Program-made: the position numbers and the translations under genes
The notes under the pieces: generated by a model
What the model was told of the DNA's origin: nothing
The model's database searches: none
What the model saw: only the letters and a program-made list of their open reading frames with translations
Assembly: GCF_022631375.1 (NCBI RefSeq)
Contig: NZ_JALBGC010000007.1
Coordinates: forward strand, 124,001 to 188,000
DNA length: 64,000 nt
Direction of reading: 5' to 3'
Source of the DNA: Hymenobacter cyanobacteriorum
GTDB lineage: Bacteria > Bacteroidota > Bacteroidia > Cytophagales > Hymenobacteraceae
Shown here: piece after piece, positions 8,890 through 18,450 of the stretch
Position numbering within the stretch: position 1 is the first letter of the stretch
Layout of the letters: every line of letters begins with the position of its first letter

Positions 8890-8941
8890 TCGGCGGAATC
8901 TGGCTGATGCGGTTCACTTTTTCGGTCAGCAATTAGCCTAA

Positions 8942-9691
8942 ATGACGAATTCGACTTTTCGAAAGACGCTCCTCGCTTGCTTCGTGCAGGCGGGGAGTGT
9001 GCTTTTTATAGCCTCTGCTCAGGCCCAGAACACCAGCGAAGTAGGTGTTGGCTTAGGAGCTACCAACTACCGGGGAGAACTATCACCCAGCTATCAATTC
9101 CAGAACAATCGCCCGGCCATCACCGCCTTTTATCGCAGGGATGTGTCAGTACCCATCACGTTGCGTGGTGGGCTGACTGCTGGTTTGCTCCGGGCCGATG
9201 ACGGCAACGTGAGTGGCGTCAATGGCACCATTCCGCCTCTGCAAGCCTATCGCCAGGCCAATACCAAGGGCGGGCTGGTAGAAGCCTCGGCGGTAGTGGA
9301 ATATAATTTCCTGGATTTCCACAAGCGAACCGACAAAGTGCATTTTACGCCTTACTTGTTTGGGGGCTTGGCTATTTTCTACGCCAATACCACCACCGTA
9401 AGCAATGCTGGCTTAGGCAGCCTGAATCGGCAGGGTTCAATGATAGGCTTTGCCATTCCGGTTGGGGTAGGTGCCAAGCTGGCACTTTCGACCCATTGGA
9501 ATCTGGGAATGGAAATTGGGGCCCGGAAAGCTTTAACCGACCAATTAGACCATCTCGGCGACCAGTCAGCCTTTTTAGTAAATCCGCACGACCAAGATTG
9601 GTACTACTATAATGGCCTGAGTTTGTCGTACACGTTCTATAAAATCAACTGCCCGGATTCTTACAAGAAGAATAAGAAATTGCTGAAGTAG
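8942..9691 (+). CDS. DUF6089 outer-membrane beta-barrel protein, second copy
   Basis: A 249-residue paralogue of the preceding gene. It has a signal peptide ending near AQAQ, the family start GVGLGATNYRGELSPSY, and central VHFTPYLFGGLAIFY. Tandem DUF6089 genes directly ahead of uppS and bamA are a recurrent Cytophagales arrangement. The role is unknown; outer-membrane location is inferred from strand pattern. The C-terminus is unusually lysine-rich (SYKKNKKLLK), unlike a typical barrel end. Confidence 0.78.
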   Translation: MTNSTFRKTLLACFVQAGSVLFIASAQAQNTSEVGVGLGATNYRGELSPSYQFQNNRPAITAFYRRDVSVPITLRGGLTAGLLRADDGNVSGVNGTIPPLQAYRQANTKGGLVEASAVVEYNFLDFHKRTDKVHFTPYLFGGLAIFYANTTTVSNAGLGSLNRQGSMIGFAIPVGVGAKLALSTHWNLGMEIGARKALTDQLDHLGDQSAFLVNPHDQDWYYYNGLSLSYTFYKINCPDSYKKNKKLLK

Positions 9692-9788
9692 TAGCGGCTT
9701 CTAGTACAAGGGGTATGTAAGAAGTGGATTTCCGGTGGTCGTTGATTATTGGCATGCGCTGAGGTCCGTCGGTATGCAACCATTTCCG

Positions 9789-9796
9789 TAACTTGC
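9789..9796 (+). promoter_or_regulatory. variant -7 box TAACTTGC before uppS
   Basis: A TAnnTTGC variant of the Bacteroidota -7 element, 25 bases upstream of the uppS ATG. No clear -33 TTG at the expected distance. Confidence 0.3.
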
Positions 9797-9821
9797 GGGC
9801 TCTTTTAGCGAAACCGCAAAA

Positions 9822-10568
9822 ATGACCGGCAAGGCCGAAATCGACACGCGTAATATTCCGGCTCACGTGGCTGTCATCATGGATGGCAACGGGCGATGGG
9901 CCAAACAGCGGGGTGGCCTGCGAGTGTTCGGGCACCAGAGTGCCATCACGGCCGTGCGCGAAACCGTGGAGGAAGCTGCCGAACTAGGTGTACGCTTTCT
10001 GACACTCTATGCTTTCTCGACAGAAAACTGGAATCGGCCTGCGCTCGAGGTAATGGCGCTGATGCAGTTGCTGGTGCATACAATTCGTCAGGAAACGCCT
10101 ACGCTGCTTAAAAACAGCATTAAGCTGCAATCCATTGGTGACATCAGCACGCTACCTGCCAGTTGCCAGCGCGAGTTAGCGGAAGCCAAGGAACTGACCA
10201 AAGGGGGCACCCGCATGACTTTGGTTCTGGCCTTGAGCTATAGCGGCCGCTGGGACTTGACGCAGGCCGCCCAGCGGTTGGCCCGCGATGTGGCGGCCGG
10301 CCACATGCAACCAAGCGACGTGAACGAAGCCTCTCTCTCAGGCTACCTGTCCACGGCAGGTATTCCCGACCCAGAACTGCTCATCCGGACCAGCGGAGAG
10401 CAACGCATTAGTAATTTTTTGTTGTGGCAACTGGCTTATACCGAGTTATATATTACTGATTTGCTGTGGCCGGATTTCCGTCGGCAGCATTTTCAGGAAG
10501 CTATTCGGGCTTATCAGCGTCGGGAGCGGCGCTTTGGCAAAACCAGCGAGCAACTCGCAGTGTCTTAA
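9822..10568 (+). CDS. uppS: isoprenyl (undecaprenyl diphosphate) transferase
   Basis: A cis-prenyltransferase that condenses isopentenyl diphosphate onto farnesyl diphosphate to make the undecaprenyl carrier for peptidoglycan and surface glycans. At 248 residues, it shows the catalytic HVAVIMDGNGRWAKQRG with Asp near 21, FSTENWNRP in the middle and RTSGEQRISNFLLWQ near the C-terminus. It ends 9 bases before bamA, so transcription is surely shared. Confidence 0.96.
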   Translation: MTGKAEIDTRNIPAHVAVIMDGNGRWAKQRGGLRVFGHQSAITAVRETVEEAAELGVRFLTLYAFSTENWNRPALEVMALMQLLVHTIRQETPTLLKNSIKLQSIGDISTLPASCQRELAEAKELTKGGTRMTLVLALSYSGRWDLTQAAQRLARDVAAGHMQPSDVNEASLSGYLSTAGIPDPELLIRTSGEQRISNFLLWQLAYTELYITDLLWPDFRRQHFQEAIRAYQRRERRFGKTSEQLAVS

Positions 10569-10577
10569 ATCTTTGTA

Positions 10578-13088
10578 ATGTTTATTGTGCGAAATTTAGT
10601 TGTGAAGTGGGTGCTCGGGCTCGTATTGTTGGGGATGTGGCTTGTGCCAGGGGCGGCGCGGGCCCAGCAGGCCGGCGACGAACCAAAGAAATATGAGTTG
10701 GGCGGCATCACTGTTAGTGGAGCACGTTACCTGGACCCTAATACCCTTATTGGGCTGACTGGGTTGCGCGTGGGCGACGCCATCAGTGTGCCCGGTGAGG
10801 AGATTGGGAAATCCATTCGGAAGCTATGGGCGCAGGGCATCCTGGGTGATGTAAGCGTCACCATTGCTCGTATTGAAGGCAATAAAATATTCCTCGATTA
10901 TAACCTGAAGGAACGTCCCCGGCTGTCCAAGTTCACTTTTACCGGCATTCGTAGTGGGCAGAAGGAAGACCTCACCAAAAAAATAACCCTCATCAGAGGC
11001 AAAGTGGTGACGGATGCTTTGCTGAATAATACCCGGACGCAGGTGCGCAAGTTCTTTGTGAACAAGGGCTACCTGGATGCCAAGGTGAACGTGGTGCAGG
11101 TAGCAGATTCGTCGCTATCGAACAGCGTCGCGTTGCGGATTGATGTGGAAAAAGGCTCGAAAGTGCGCATCCACGACATTGCTTTTGAAGGCAATAAGGC
11201 CTTTAAAGACAGCAAGCTGCGCAGTAAGTTCAAGAAGACCAAGGAGCGTAAGCCGTACAAATTCCTGACGGCGGGCAAATTCCAACGCAGCGAATACGAG
11301 GAGGACAAAAAGAAGCTGGTGGAGTTTTATAACGCGGAAGGCTACCGCGACGCTACCATCGTGAGCGATACCCTGATTCGGGATGAGAAGGGGCTGGCCT
11401 TGCGCATTAAGGTGGACGAGGGCCCCAAATATTACTTCCGTCACATTACCTGGAGCGGTAACTACCTCTACGACGATAAGACGCTGGCCAACGTGCTGGG
11501 CATCAAGCCGGGCAGCCCGTACAGCAAAGAGATTTTGGATAAGCGCCTGAATTACAATCCCACGGGGCAGGATATCTCGTCGTTGTATTTGAATGACGGG
11601 TATCTGTTTTTCACCATCGACCCCGTGGAAAGCAAAGTTGAAGGCGATTCCATTGACATCGAAATGCGCCTGAGCGAAGGGGTGCAGGCCCACATCAAGG
11701 ATATCAACATTGCCGGTAACACCAAAACCAGCGACCACGTGTTGCGCCGTACGTTGCGTACCCTGCCCGGCGATAAATTCAACCGCGAACTGTTGATTCG
11801 CTCGCAGCGCGAAATTGCCACGCTCGGCTATTTTGACCCCGAAAAAATTGGTATTAACCCCGTGCCAAATCAAGCAGATGGCACGGTAGATATTAACTAC
11901 ACGGTGGTGGAAAAACCTTCCGACCAGGTAACGCTGTCGGGTGGCTGGGGTGGCTATGCCGGTTTTATTGGCACAGTAGGCTTGGTTTTCAACAACTTCT
12001 CGCTTCGCAAGGCCGGTACGCTCCGCAACTGGACGCCGGTTCCCGCGGGCGATGGCCAGCGCCTGTCGCTGAACGTGCAGGCCAACGGTGTGCAGTACCA
12101 AGCGTATTCGCTTTCGTTTACCGAGCCATGGCTCGGGGGCCGTCGTCCGAACTCGTTCTCCTTCAGCCTGAACCACAGCGTGCAGCGTACCGGTGCGGCG
12201 CTGGATGCCGCTTCGGACCAGTTCATCAAAGTGAACAGCGCTACGGTGGGCCTTGGCCGCCAGCTGCGCGTGCCCGATGACTACTTCACGCTGAGCAACT
12301 CGCTCTCCTATAGCCAATACCAGACGCAGAACTATCCGGTGATTCCAGGGGCTTCGACGGGTACGTTCAACAACATTACGCTGAATACGACCCTGGCCCG
12401 CAACAGCATCGACAACCCGACTTACACGCGTCGGGGCTCATCGTTGAGCCTGAGCTTGAGCCTGACGCCGCCGTACTCGCTGCTCAACCCCGACCACCCC
12501 AGCAACAACCAATGGATTGAGTTTCATAAATGGATGTTCGATGCCTCGTGGTTCACGCCCATCGTAGGCAAACTGGTGCTGAATACCCGCGCGCACTTCG
12601 GCTTCCTGGGTACCTACAATTCGAACAAAGAAATCGGGCCGTTCGAACGCTTCAAAATGGGCGGCGCTGGCCTGGGCTATAACGGTGGCGGCAATTACCT
12701 GGTAGGCACCGACTACGTGGGCCTGCGCGGCTACGACGACCCGGGTACTGCTTATGCTATTCCCACGGCCCAAGGCCAGCAGGCGGGCGGCATTGCCTTC
12801 AACAAATACGTGCTGGAAATGCGCTATCCGGTGAGCTTGAACCCGGCGGCGACCGTGTATGTGCTGGCATTTGCCGAAGCAGGCAATGCATTTGACTCTT
12901 ACCAGAACTACAACCCGTACAAACTTTACCGTTCGGCTGGGGTAGGGGCCCGCGTATTCATGTCGGCATTTGGTTTGCTTGGGTTTGACTACGGCCATGG
13001 CTTTGATTCGGTGGTGCCACTGAATGCAGGCGGTGCCAAGCAGGACCCCAACCACTTCCACTTCATCATCGGCCAGCAAATTCGCTAG
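10578..13088 (+). CDS. bamA: outer membrane protein assembly factor BamA
   Basis: The central Omp85 insertase of the outer membrane. It has 836 residues: a signal peptide to about residue 29 (ARAQQ), five POTRA domains over roughly 35-450 (first: YELGGITVSGARYLDPNTLI), and a C-terminal 16-strand barrel ending in FHFIIGQQIR. The substrate-gating region GLRGYDD is the L6 RGF-like motif, here RGYDD, as usual in Bacteroidota. The gene sits between uppS and two OmpH/Skp chaperones, which are its functional partners. Confidence 0.96.
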   Translation: MFIVRNLVVKWVLGLVLLGMWLVPGAARAQQAGDEPKKYELGGITVSGARYLDPNTLIGLTGLRVGDAISVPGEEIGKSIRKLWAQGILGDVSVTIARIEGNKIFLDYNLKERPRLSKFTFTGIRSGQKEDLTKKITLIRGKVVTDALLNNTRTQVRKFFVNKGYLDAKVNVVQVADSSLSNSVALRIDVEKGSKVRIHDIAFEGNKAFKDSKLRSKFKKTKERKPYKFLTAGKFQRSEYEEDKKKLVEFYNAEGYRDATIVSDTLIRDEKGLALRIKVDEGPKYYFRHITWSGNYLYDDKTLANVLGIKPGSPYSKEILDKRLNYNPTGQDISSLYLNDGYLFFTIDPVESKVEGDSIDIEMRLSEGVQAHIKDINIAGNTKTSDHVLRRTLRTLPGDKFNRELLIRSQREIATLGYFDPEKIGINPVPNQADGTVDINYTVVEKPSDQVTLSGGWGGYAGFIGTVGLVFNNFSLRKAGTLRNWTPVPAGDGQRLSLNVQANGVQYQAYSLSFTEPWLGGRRPNSFSFSLNHSVQRTGAALDAASDQFIKVNSATVGLGRQLRVPDDYFTLSNSLSYSQYQTQNYPVIPGASTGTFNNITLNTTLARNSIDNPTYTRRGSSLSLSLSLTPPYSLLNPDHPSNNQWIEFHKWMFDASWFTPIVGKLVLNTRAHFGFLGTYNSNKEIGPFERFKMGGAGLGYNGGGNYLVGTDYVGLRGYDDPGTAYAIPTAQGQQAGGIAFNKYVLEMRYPVSLNPAATVYVLAFAEAGNAFDSYQNYNPYKLYRSAGVGARVFMSAFGLLGFDYGHGFDSVVPLNAGGAKQDPNHFHFIIGQQIR

Positions 13089-13126
13089 CCGGACACTATG
13101 CGCCCGGATTTCACGTTTTGCCTCGT

Positions 13127-13804
13127 ATGAAGAACTTTCGTGGCCTGCTACTGGCCGTCGCATTGCTGCTGAGCGGGGCCGGCGTGGCCCAGGCGCAGAA
13201 ATTTGGGTGGGTTGATTCGGAATTCATCATGGCCAAAATGCCGGAGTATGCCAAGGCCCAGCAGGAACTGGCCTTGCTTTCCGATACCTGGCAGAAGGAA
13301 ATTGAGGTGCAGCAGAAGGACCTTGATAAGCTCCATCGGAACTATCAGAACGAAGAAATTGTGCTGACGGAGGCGATGAAGAAAAAGCGGCAGGACGAAA
13401 TTCTGCTCAAGGAGCAGGAGTTGAAAACCTACCGCAACAAGCAGTTTGGCTACGAAGGCCAGCTGTTCAAGAAGCGCCAGGAACTGAACAAGCCGGTGCA
13501 GGACAAGGTATTCGAAGCCGTGGAGAAAGTGGCCAAGAAAAAGTCGCTGGCGGTGATTTTTGACAAATCCGGCGACCTGACCATGCTCTACACCAACCCG
13601 GCGCACGACTACACCGAGTTTGTGCTGGAGGAACTGGGCCTGGGAGCCGAAGACCGCAACCAGCCCGGGCCCAAAGGCGCCGTGAAAACCATAGCTCCAC
13701 CCAAAACCCCGGTCGACCCCAACTTCGAATCGGATTCGGGTACTCCCGAACCAGCAGCTAAAACCAAAGTAACCAAGCCAGCACGCCCGGCCGGCAAGAA
13801 GTAA
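13127..13804 (+). CDS. OmpH/Skp family periplasmic chaperone
   Basis: A 225-residue secreted protein. After a signal peptide (ends near AQAQ) comes the OmpH signature KFGWVDSEFIMAKMPEYAKAQQ-like region, a long charged coiled-coil (about residues 55-130) and a C-terminal segment with KSLAVIFDKSGDLTMLY. It likely captures unfolded outer-membrane proteins for BamA directly upstream. The Lys/Pro-rich tail (AAKTKVTKPARPAGKK) is an extension beyond Skp. ATG 13127 begins the signal peptide. Confidence 0.9.
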   Translation: MKNFRGLLLAVALLLSGAGVAQAQKFGWVDSEFIMAKMPEYAKAQQELALLSDTWQKEIEVQQKDLDKLHRNYQNEEIVLTEAMKKKRQDEILLKEQELKTYRNKQFGYEGQLFKKRQELNKPVQDKVFEAVEKVAKKKSLAVIFDKSGDLTMLYTNPAHDYTEFVLEELGLGAEDRNQPGPKGAVKTIAPPKTPVDPNFESDSGTPEPAAKTKVTKPARPAGKK

Positions 13805-13805
13805 T

Positions 13806-13813
13806 TACCTTTG
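13806..13813 (+). promoter_or_regulatory. -7 box TACCTTTG before the second ompH
   Basis: A perfect TAnnTTTG element starting just after the stop of the first OmpH gene and ending 32 bases before the next ATG. No TTG at the -33 position. Confidence 0.45.
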
Positions 13814-13845
13814 CCCCAACATTTTTCTGACCCTTTTTCTTTTTG

Positions 13846-14487
13846 ATGAATCTCGTGAAAATTTTTCGTCTGACGCTCGCCGCCGTTCTGCTGACCGCCG
13901 GAACCCTGGCCGCCACTTCGGCGCAGGCCCAGGCCCCCCTGAAAATCGGCTACACCGATGTCCAGTACGTGCTGGCCCAGATGCCCGAAAGCAAACAGAT
14001 TGAATCGGAGCTGAAGACTTACAACTCGCAGCTCGAAGCGCAGCTGAAAAGCAAATATGCCGAGTACCAGACCAAGGGCGAAGCTTATCAGAAGGCTGCC
14101 GGCACGATGACCGAAGTAGTAAAAGCCGATAAGGAAAAAGAGTTGCAGGGCCTGCAGCAGTCCATTCAGGAGTTCCAGCAGAGCGCGCAGCAGAGCCTGC
14201 AGCAGAAGCAACAAACCCTGCTGAAGCCTGCTCTCGACAAACTGCAAAAGAACATCGACCTGGTTGCCGATGAGAACGGCTTCACCTACGTGTTCAACTC
14301 CGATGGCGGTGGCAGCCCCCTGCTGCTGCACGCTCCCAAAGAAGGCGACATCTCGGACCTCGTGCTGAAGAAAATGGGCATCACGCCCGGCGCAGCGGCT
14401 CCCGTGAAATCGGGACCCACGACGACGCCCGCTCCGGCCCCGGTAGCTCCCGGCGTGAATAAAACCAAAGTAAAGACCAAGAAGTAA
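13846..14487 (+). CDS. OmpH/Skp family periplasmic chaperone, second copy
   Basis: A 213-residue paralogue of the preceding gene. It has a signal peptide to about residue 28 (SAQAQA), LKIGYTDVQYVLAQMPESK, a Gln-rich coiled-coil (around 50-130) and GFTYVFNSDGGGSPLLL. The C-terminal Pro/Ala/Lys tail is low complexity. Tandem OmpH genes after bamA are the standard Bacteroidota layout. A strong terminator follows 23 bases after the stop and closes the envelope cluster. Confidence 0.9.
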   Translation: MNLVKIFRLTLAAVLLTAGTLAATSAQAQAPLKIGYTDVQYVLAQMPESKQIESELKTYNSQLEAQLKSKYAEYQTKGEAYQKAAGTMTEVVKADKEKELQGLQQSIQEFQQSAQQSLQQKQQTLLKPALDKLQKNIDLVADENGFTYVFNSDGGGSPLLLHAPKEGDISDLVLKKMGITPGAAAPVKSGPTTTPAPAPVAPGVNKTKVKTKK

Positions 14488-14510
14488 GCAGCCCCGCTGC
14501 CTGATTGCCG

Positions 14511-14540
14511 AAAAGCCGGAGCAGCTGCTCCGGCTTTTTT
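14511..14540 (+). terminator. Rho-independent terminator after ompH
   Basis: A GCCGGAGCAGCTGCTCCGGC self-complementary stem flanked by AAAA and a run of six T. It ends the bamA-ompH transcription unit. Confidence 0.9.
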
Positions 14541-14560
14541 CGTGCCCATTCCCCTTTTTT

Positions 14561-15616
14561 ATGCTGGATTCCGCTCTGGATGAAGACGACCTGACTGGCC
14601 CCGACGACGAAGACGGCGGCGACGAACTCTACGAGCATCACCGCATCGTCGTCGACCGCGGCCAGGAGTTGCTACGCATTGATAAGTTTCTGCAGAACCG
14701 CCTGCGCAACACCTCACGCAATAAAATTCAGGAGGCCATTCGGGCGGCTGCCGTCGAGGTAAACGGTACGGCCGTGAAACCGAACTACCGCATCAAGCCG
14801 CAGGACCTCATCACCATCACGCTGCCCGAACCGCCGCGCGAAGGCAAAGTAGTGCCCGAGGAAATGCCACTGGACATTCGCTATGAGGACGCAGAATTGC
14901 TCATCGTGAACAAGCCGGCTGGCTTGGTCGTGCATCCCGCCTACGGTCACTGGCAGGGCACACTGGTAAATGGCTTGGCTCATCACCTCGCCAACCTGCC
15001 TACCGGCCGCAACGGCGAAATTCGGCCCGGGTTGGTGCATCGCATCGATAAGGATACGTCGGGCTTGTTGGTTATCGGCAAAACCGAGTTTGCCATGACG
15101 CATCTGTCGAACCAGTTTTTCCACCACACCATCCAGCGCAGCTACTTGGCGCTGGTGTGGGGCACGCCGCCCGGCCCCACGGGCACTATTCGCGGCAATA
15201 TTGGCCGCAGCCTGCGCGACCGCAAGGTGCAGGCCGTGTACCCCGCCGGCGAGCAGGGCAAACACGCCGTTACGCACTATGAGGTACTGGAAAGCTTTGG
15301 CCCGGTCACGCTGGTGCGGTGCGTACTCGAAACCGGCCGCACCCACCAGATTCGGGCGCACATGCAGTTCCTTGGCCACCCGCTGTTTTCCGATGCTACG
15401 TACGGCGGCGACCGTATCCGCGTCGGCCAGAATACCGGCGCTTATCGTGACTTGGTCGAACACGCTTTCCAACTCTTGCCCCGGCAGGCACTACACGCCC
15501 GTTCGTTGGGCTTCGTGCATCCTACCTCGGGGGAGCACCTATACTTCGAAGCTGAATTGCCTGCCGATTTTGCCGCTGCACTAGACCTATGGCGCACTTG
15601 GGCAGCCAGTCACTAA
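14561..15616 (+). CDS. rluD: RluA/RluD family 23S rRNA pseudouridine synthase
   Basis: A 351-residue pseudouridine synthase with an N-terminal S4 RNA-binding domain (RIDKFLQNRLRNTSRNKIQE, near 40-60) and a catalytic domain containing HRIDKDTSGLLV, with the nucleophilic Asp near 163. RTHQIRAHMQFLGHPL is also present. The RluD assignment (helix 69 of 23S rRNA) follows from the S4 domain and overall similarity; RluC is a less likely alternative. There is an acidic N-terminal extension of about 25 residues. Confidence 0.88.
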   Translation: MLDSALDEDDLTGPDDEDGGDELYEHHRIVVDRGQELLRIDKFLQNRLRNTSRNKIQEAIRAAAVEVNGTAVKPNYRIKPQDLITITLPEPPREGKVVPEEMPLDIRYEDAELLIVNKPAGLVVHPAYGHWQGTLVNGLAHHLANLPTGRNGEIRPGLVHRIDKDTSGLLVIGKTEFAMTHLSNQFFHHTIQRSYLALVWGTPPGPTGTIRGNIGRSLRDRKVQAVYPAGEQGKHAVTHYEVLESFGPVTLVRCVLETGRTHQIRAHMQFLGHPLFSDATYGGDRIRVGQNTGAYRDLVEHAFQLLPRQALHARSLGFVHPTSGEHLYFEAELPADFAAALDLWRTWAASH

Positions 15617-15710
15617 TCTATGGCTTAATAAGGCATCCAGTGCACTGAAATATGGTTGAAGCACAGCCTCCTTTCAGTCACAGAGGTTAGCTCGGAAGCT
15701 ACTTGCAATA

Positions 15711-15745
15711 AAAAAGGCCCCGGTGCTATTGCACCGGGGCCTTTT
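15711..15745. terminator. bidirectional terminator between rluD and TPR gene
   Basis: The AAAAGGCCCCGGTGC / GCACCGGGGCCTTTT stem has a 4-base loop, with A-run and T-run flanks. It lies between two convergent genes and can serve both. Confidence 0.9.
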
Positions 15746-15762
15746 GCATGCTCACAACAACG

Positions 15763-17397
15763 TTATTTCTTCTTAACAGTCGTCGTGGTGGTTTTCTTCG
15801 TGGTGGTAGCCTTGGGTTTGGCACTCAGAATTTCAATGTTATTCTTTGCACCGGCATTGGTGGGGTCCAGGGCCAGTACCTGCTGGAAATTGGCCAAAGC
15901 CGCTGCCTTATCGCCTTTCTGGAAGTTGTAAACACCCAGGTAGCCATAAGCCTCTACCAGACCTTCACGGAACTTGGTTGGGTCGGCACCTTCAGCTTTC
16001 GACAACTCAATGTACTTGTCATACGAAGGCTTGGCCAGACCTTGCTTAGCTTCCGGGTCAAGACCCGAATTAGCTTTAGCACGAGCCAAATAAGCGGGGC
16101 CGTAAGTCGGCTTAGCCGTGTTAATGATGCTGTAAACACTATCAGCGCGGGTATACTGTTTGGCTGCGCTGAATGCCGTAGCTAGACGGAACTGGTCAGT
16201 CAGGTCGCCATTCTTTGCCAACTGGGCATAGATACGCGAAGCGTTAGCGTAGTCCTTCTTCGTGGAGTAGGCAGTTGCAAGGTCACGCTGCAATTCCTTC
16301 ACTTTCTCCGGGTCAGTCTGGGTCTGGATGGCCTTCTGGATTATCTTGATGCCTTCATCAGCGCGACCAGCGCGGGCCAGAATACGTCCCTGGTACGAGT
16401 AGTCTTCCGGAATGATTTTGTCGGCCGGAGCAATTTTCATATACTGGTCCATTGCCGTAGCAGCAGCATTAAAATCGCCGGTTTCATACAGCAGGTAAGG
16501 ACGCAGCCGGTTCATCGTCAAATTGTTTGGCTCAGCAGCCAGCACCTTGTTCACTTCAGTCAGTGCCTCGGGGTACTTCTTGCTCTTATAAAGGAAGGCC
16601 GCATACTGAGCATCCGTAGCCGGCGATTTCTCGGCCAAACCGATGTATTGCTGAATGCTTTTCAGCGCCAGGTCGTACTGACCAGCCAGATAGTACATGT
16701 CCGCCAACTCGCGGTAGGCAGGAGCATAGCTCGGGTCGAGGTCTACCGCTTTGTTCAGCGACTCGCGGGCGGCGTTGAAGTTACGCGAACGTACGTTCAG
16801 CACCCCTTTTCTGTAGTAGGCCTGCGCGTAGCTGGGGTTGGCCGTGATAGCGCGGTCGAAGCTGCTCATGGCATCTCCACCGCCCTTGTCCGAGTGCAGG
16901 TACACGTCGCCCTGCGCTACCATCAGCGCCGGCTCATCCTTTTTGTTGGCGGCCTGGGCGGCGGCAATGTAGGTCTGGGCTTTGCCCATATCCTTCGTGT
17001 CAGCCTCGCCGTAAGCCTGCGCAATCATCGTGAGCACCTTGGCATCCTTGTTTTTGGTGGCCTTAGCCGCCGCGTCGAACTGGGCTTCAGCTGCCGAGGT
17101 CTGGCCTTTGGCCAGCAAAGCACGACCAGCGGCTACCTGCCCAAAGGGCGTAGCACCAGCGGCCTTATTGAAATAGAACGCAGCCGAATCCGGCATGTCG
17201 CGCATCTGGTACAGGCGGCCTAACTCAAAAGCGGTTTCGGGGGTAGCACCGGGGCGCAAAGCGGCACGGGCGGCATTGTACCGGCCCACTTCGATGTCGC
17301 GTTGGGCCGTTTGAATGTTTTGGGCGGTGGCCGCCGTGGTGCCGGCCATCAGGGCGACGGCGGCGAGCAACGGCTGTTTCCAGGGCTTGAAACTCAT
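15763..17397 (-). CDS. secreted tetratricopeptide-repeat protein
   Basis: A 544-residue protein with an N-terminal signal peptide (MSFKPWKQPLLAAVALMAGT). About twelve TPR-like units follow, for example PSYAQAYYRKGVLNVRSRNF near 215 and PSYAPAYRELADMYYLAGQY near 250, ending in a Lys/Thr-rich tail. It probably acts as a periplasmic scaffold. It is the last gene of the minus-strand cluster with a PstS-like lipoprotein. ATG 17397 is chosen as it begins the signal peptide. Confidence 0.83.
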   Translation of the reverse strand: MSFKPWKQPLLAAVALMAGTTAATAQNIQTAQRDIEVGRYNAARAALRPGATPETAFELGRLYQMRDMPDSAAFYFNKAAGATPFGQVAAGRALLAKGQTSAAEAQFDAAAKATKNKDAKVLTMIAQAYGEADTKDMGKAQTYIAAAQAANKKDEPALMVAQGDVYLHSDKGGGDAMSSFDRAITANPSYAQAYYRKGVLNVRSRNFNAARESLNKAVDLDPSYAPAYRELADMYYLAGQYDLALKSIQQYIGLAEKSPATDAQYAAFLYKSKKYPEALTEVNKVLAAEPNNLTMNRLRPYLLYETGDFNAAATAMDQYMKIAPADKIIPEDYSYQGRILARAGRADEGIKIIQKAIQTQTDPEKVKELQRDLATAYSTKKDYANASRIYAQLAKNGDLTDQFRLATAFSAAKQYTRADSVYSIINTAKPTYGPAYLARAKANSGLDPEAKQGLAKPSYDKYIELSKAEGADPTKFREGLVEAYGYLGVYNFQKGDKAAALANFQQVLALDPTNAGAKNNIEILSAKPKATTTKKTTTTTVKKK

Positions 17398-17454
17398 AGG
17401 AAAAAGGAAAGAATGAAAAAACAACAGGGAAAAGAGGGTACGCGACAAGCGCGC

Positions 17455-18450
17455 TTACAGTTTAGGCGTCGTGATGATGCGGGCCTGCATCTGGGCGGGC
17501 AGCAAGCCCGACTTCTGGAAAATGAGCTGCCCGTTCTTGCCTGCCACGAAAGATGCAAACCCCGTGCCTAACCCCGCGCGCGCCTCGCGGCTGATAACGT
17601 ACAGGCTGCGCCGCAGCGGATAGTTCTGCAATTCGGCGTGCTCGGTCAGTTGTTCGGGCGTTTTTTCGGCCAGGTAGGCCTGATAGGGCTGGATGTAATC
17701 GTTAACCGTCGGGTTGGGGCGGGAAGTGATGCTGGCCACTCGCACCTTGTTCAAAAATTTCATGGCCGTAGGGTCATCGCGGTCCGAAATCCAATTCACG
17801 CCCACTACGCCAATGGCATTGGGGTGCGTCGCCACGTAGTCGAGCAGGGCAGGGTTTGAGGACGCAGCGAAGGCCCGCTTGGTCAGCGCCGTTCCGCGCG
17901 TCACCGAATCGAGCACGAAGCGCGTGGTGCTGCTACGGTTGGCATCGAAAACTACGTTGATGGCGGCCAAGCCTTTCTTCCCGCTCACCTGCGACCAGTT
18001 AGCCGTCTTCCCGGTAAAAATCTCGGCCAACTGCGCTACCGTCAGCAGCGAATCGGGGTTGGCGCGGTTCAACACAATGGCCAAGCCATCGATACCAATA
18101 CGCGTAGTGCGGGGAGTAATGGTTTGCTTAACAAAGTCAGCTTGCTCCTCGGCATTAAGCTCCCGCGATACCACTGCTACTTTAATCTTATCATTGATAA
18201 GGTCCAGCATCACTTTTTCTTCCGGCTGGAAGCTCATCTGCACGTGCGCGTTCGGGTACAGCTTAGCAAAAGTATCCACCTGCGCTTGCAAAATGGGTGC
18301 GAACGTCTCATCAACGCTCACCGCCACTGTGCCGCTCGTGGGGGTGTCCTGCGCACCCGGCGAGCCGGGACCGTTGCAGGACACTGCACCCAGCGTGCCC
18401 GCCACCACCGTAGCCAAGCCAGCCGCCAGAAAGGAAAAGCGCTTATTCAT
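17455..18450 (-). CDS. PstS-like phosphate-binding lipoprotein
   Basis: A 331-residue type II periplasmic substrate-binding protein with a lipobox near Cys 25 (GAVSCNGPG). SVDETFAPILQAQVDTF, VVSRELNAEEQADF and the FTGKTANWSQVSG segment are shared with PstS. No pst permease genes accompany it. In Bacteroidota this gene typically follows the exbB-exbD-tonB operon, so a role linked to energised uptake or envelope physiology is possible, and phosphate binding is unproven. Its start overlaps the upstream gene by 8 bases. Confidence 0.8.
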   Translation of the reverse strand: MNKRFSFLAAGLATVVAGTLGAVSCNGPGSPGAQDTPTSGTVAVSVDETFAPILQAQVDTFAKLYPNAHVQMSFQPEEKVMLDLINDKIKVAVVSRELNAEEQADFVKQTITPRTTRIGIDGLAIVLNRANPDSLLTVAQLAEIFTGKTANWSQVSGKKGLAAINVVFDANRSSTTRFVLDSVTRGTALTKRAFAASSNPALLDYVATHPNAIGVVGVNWISDRDDPTAMKFLNKVRVASITSRPNPTVNDYIQPYQAYLAEKTPEQLTEHAELQNYPLRRSLYVISREARAGLGTGFASFVAGKNGQLIFQKSGLLPAQMQARIITTPKL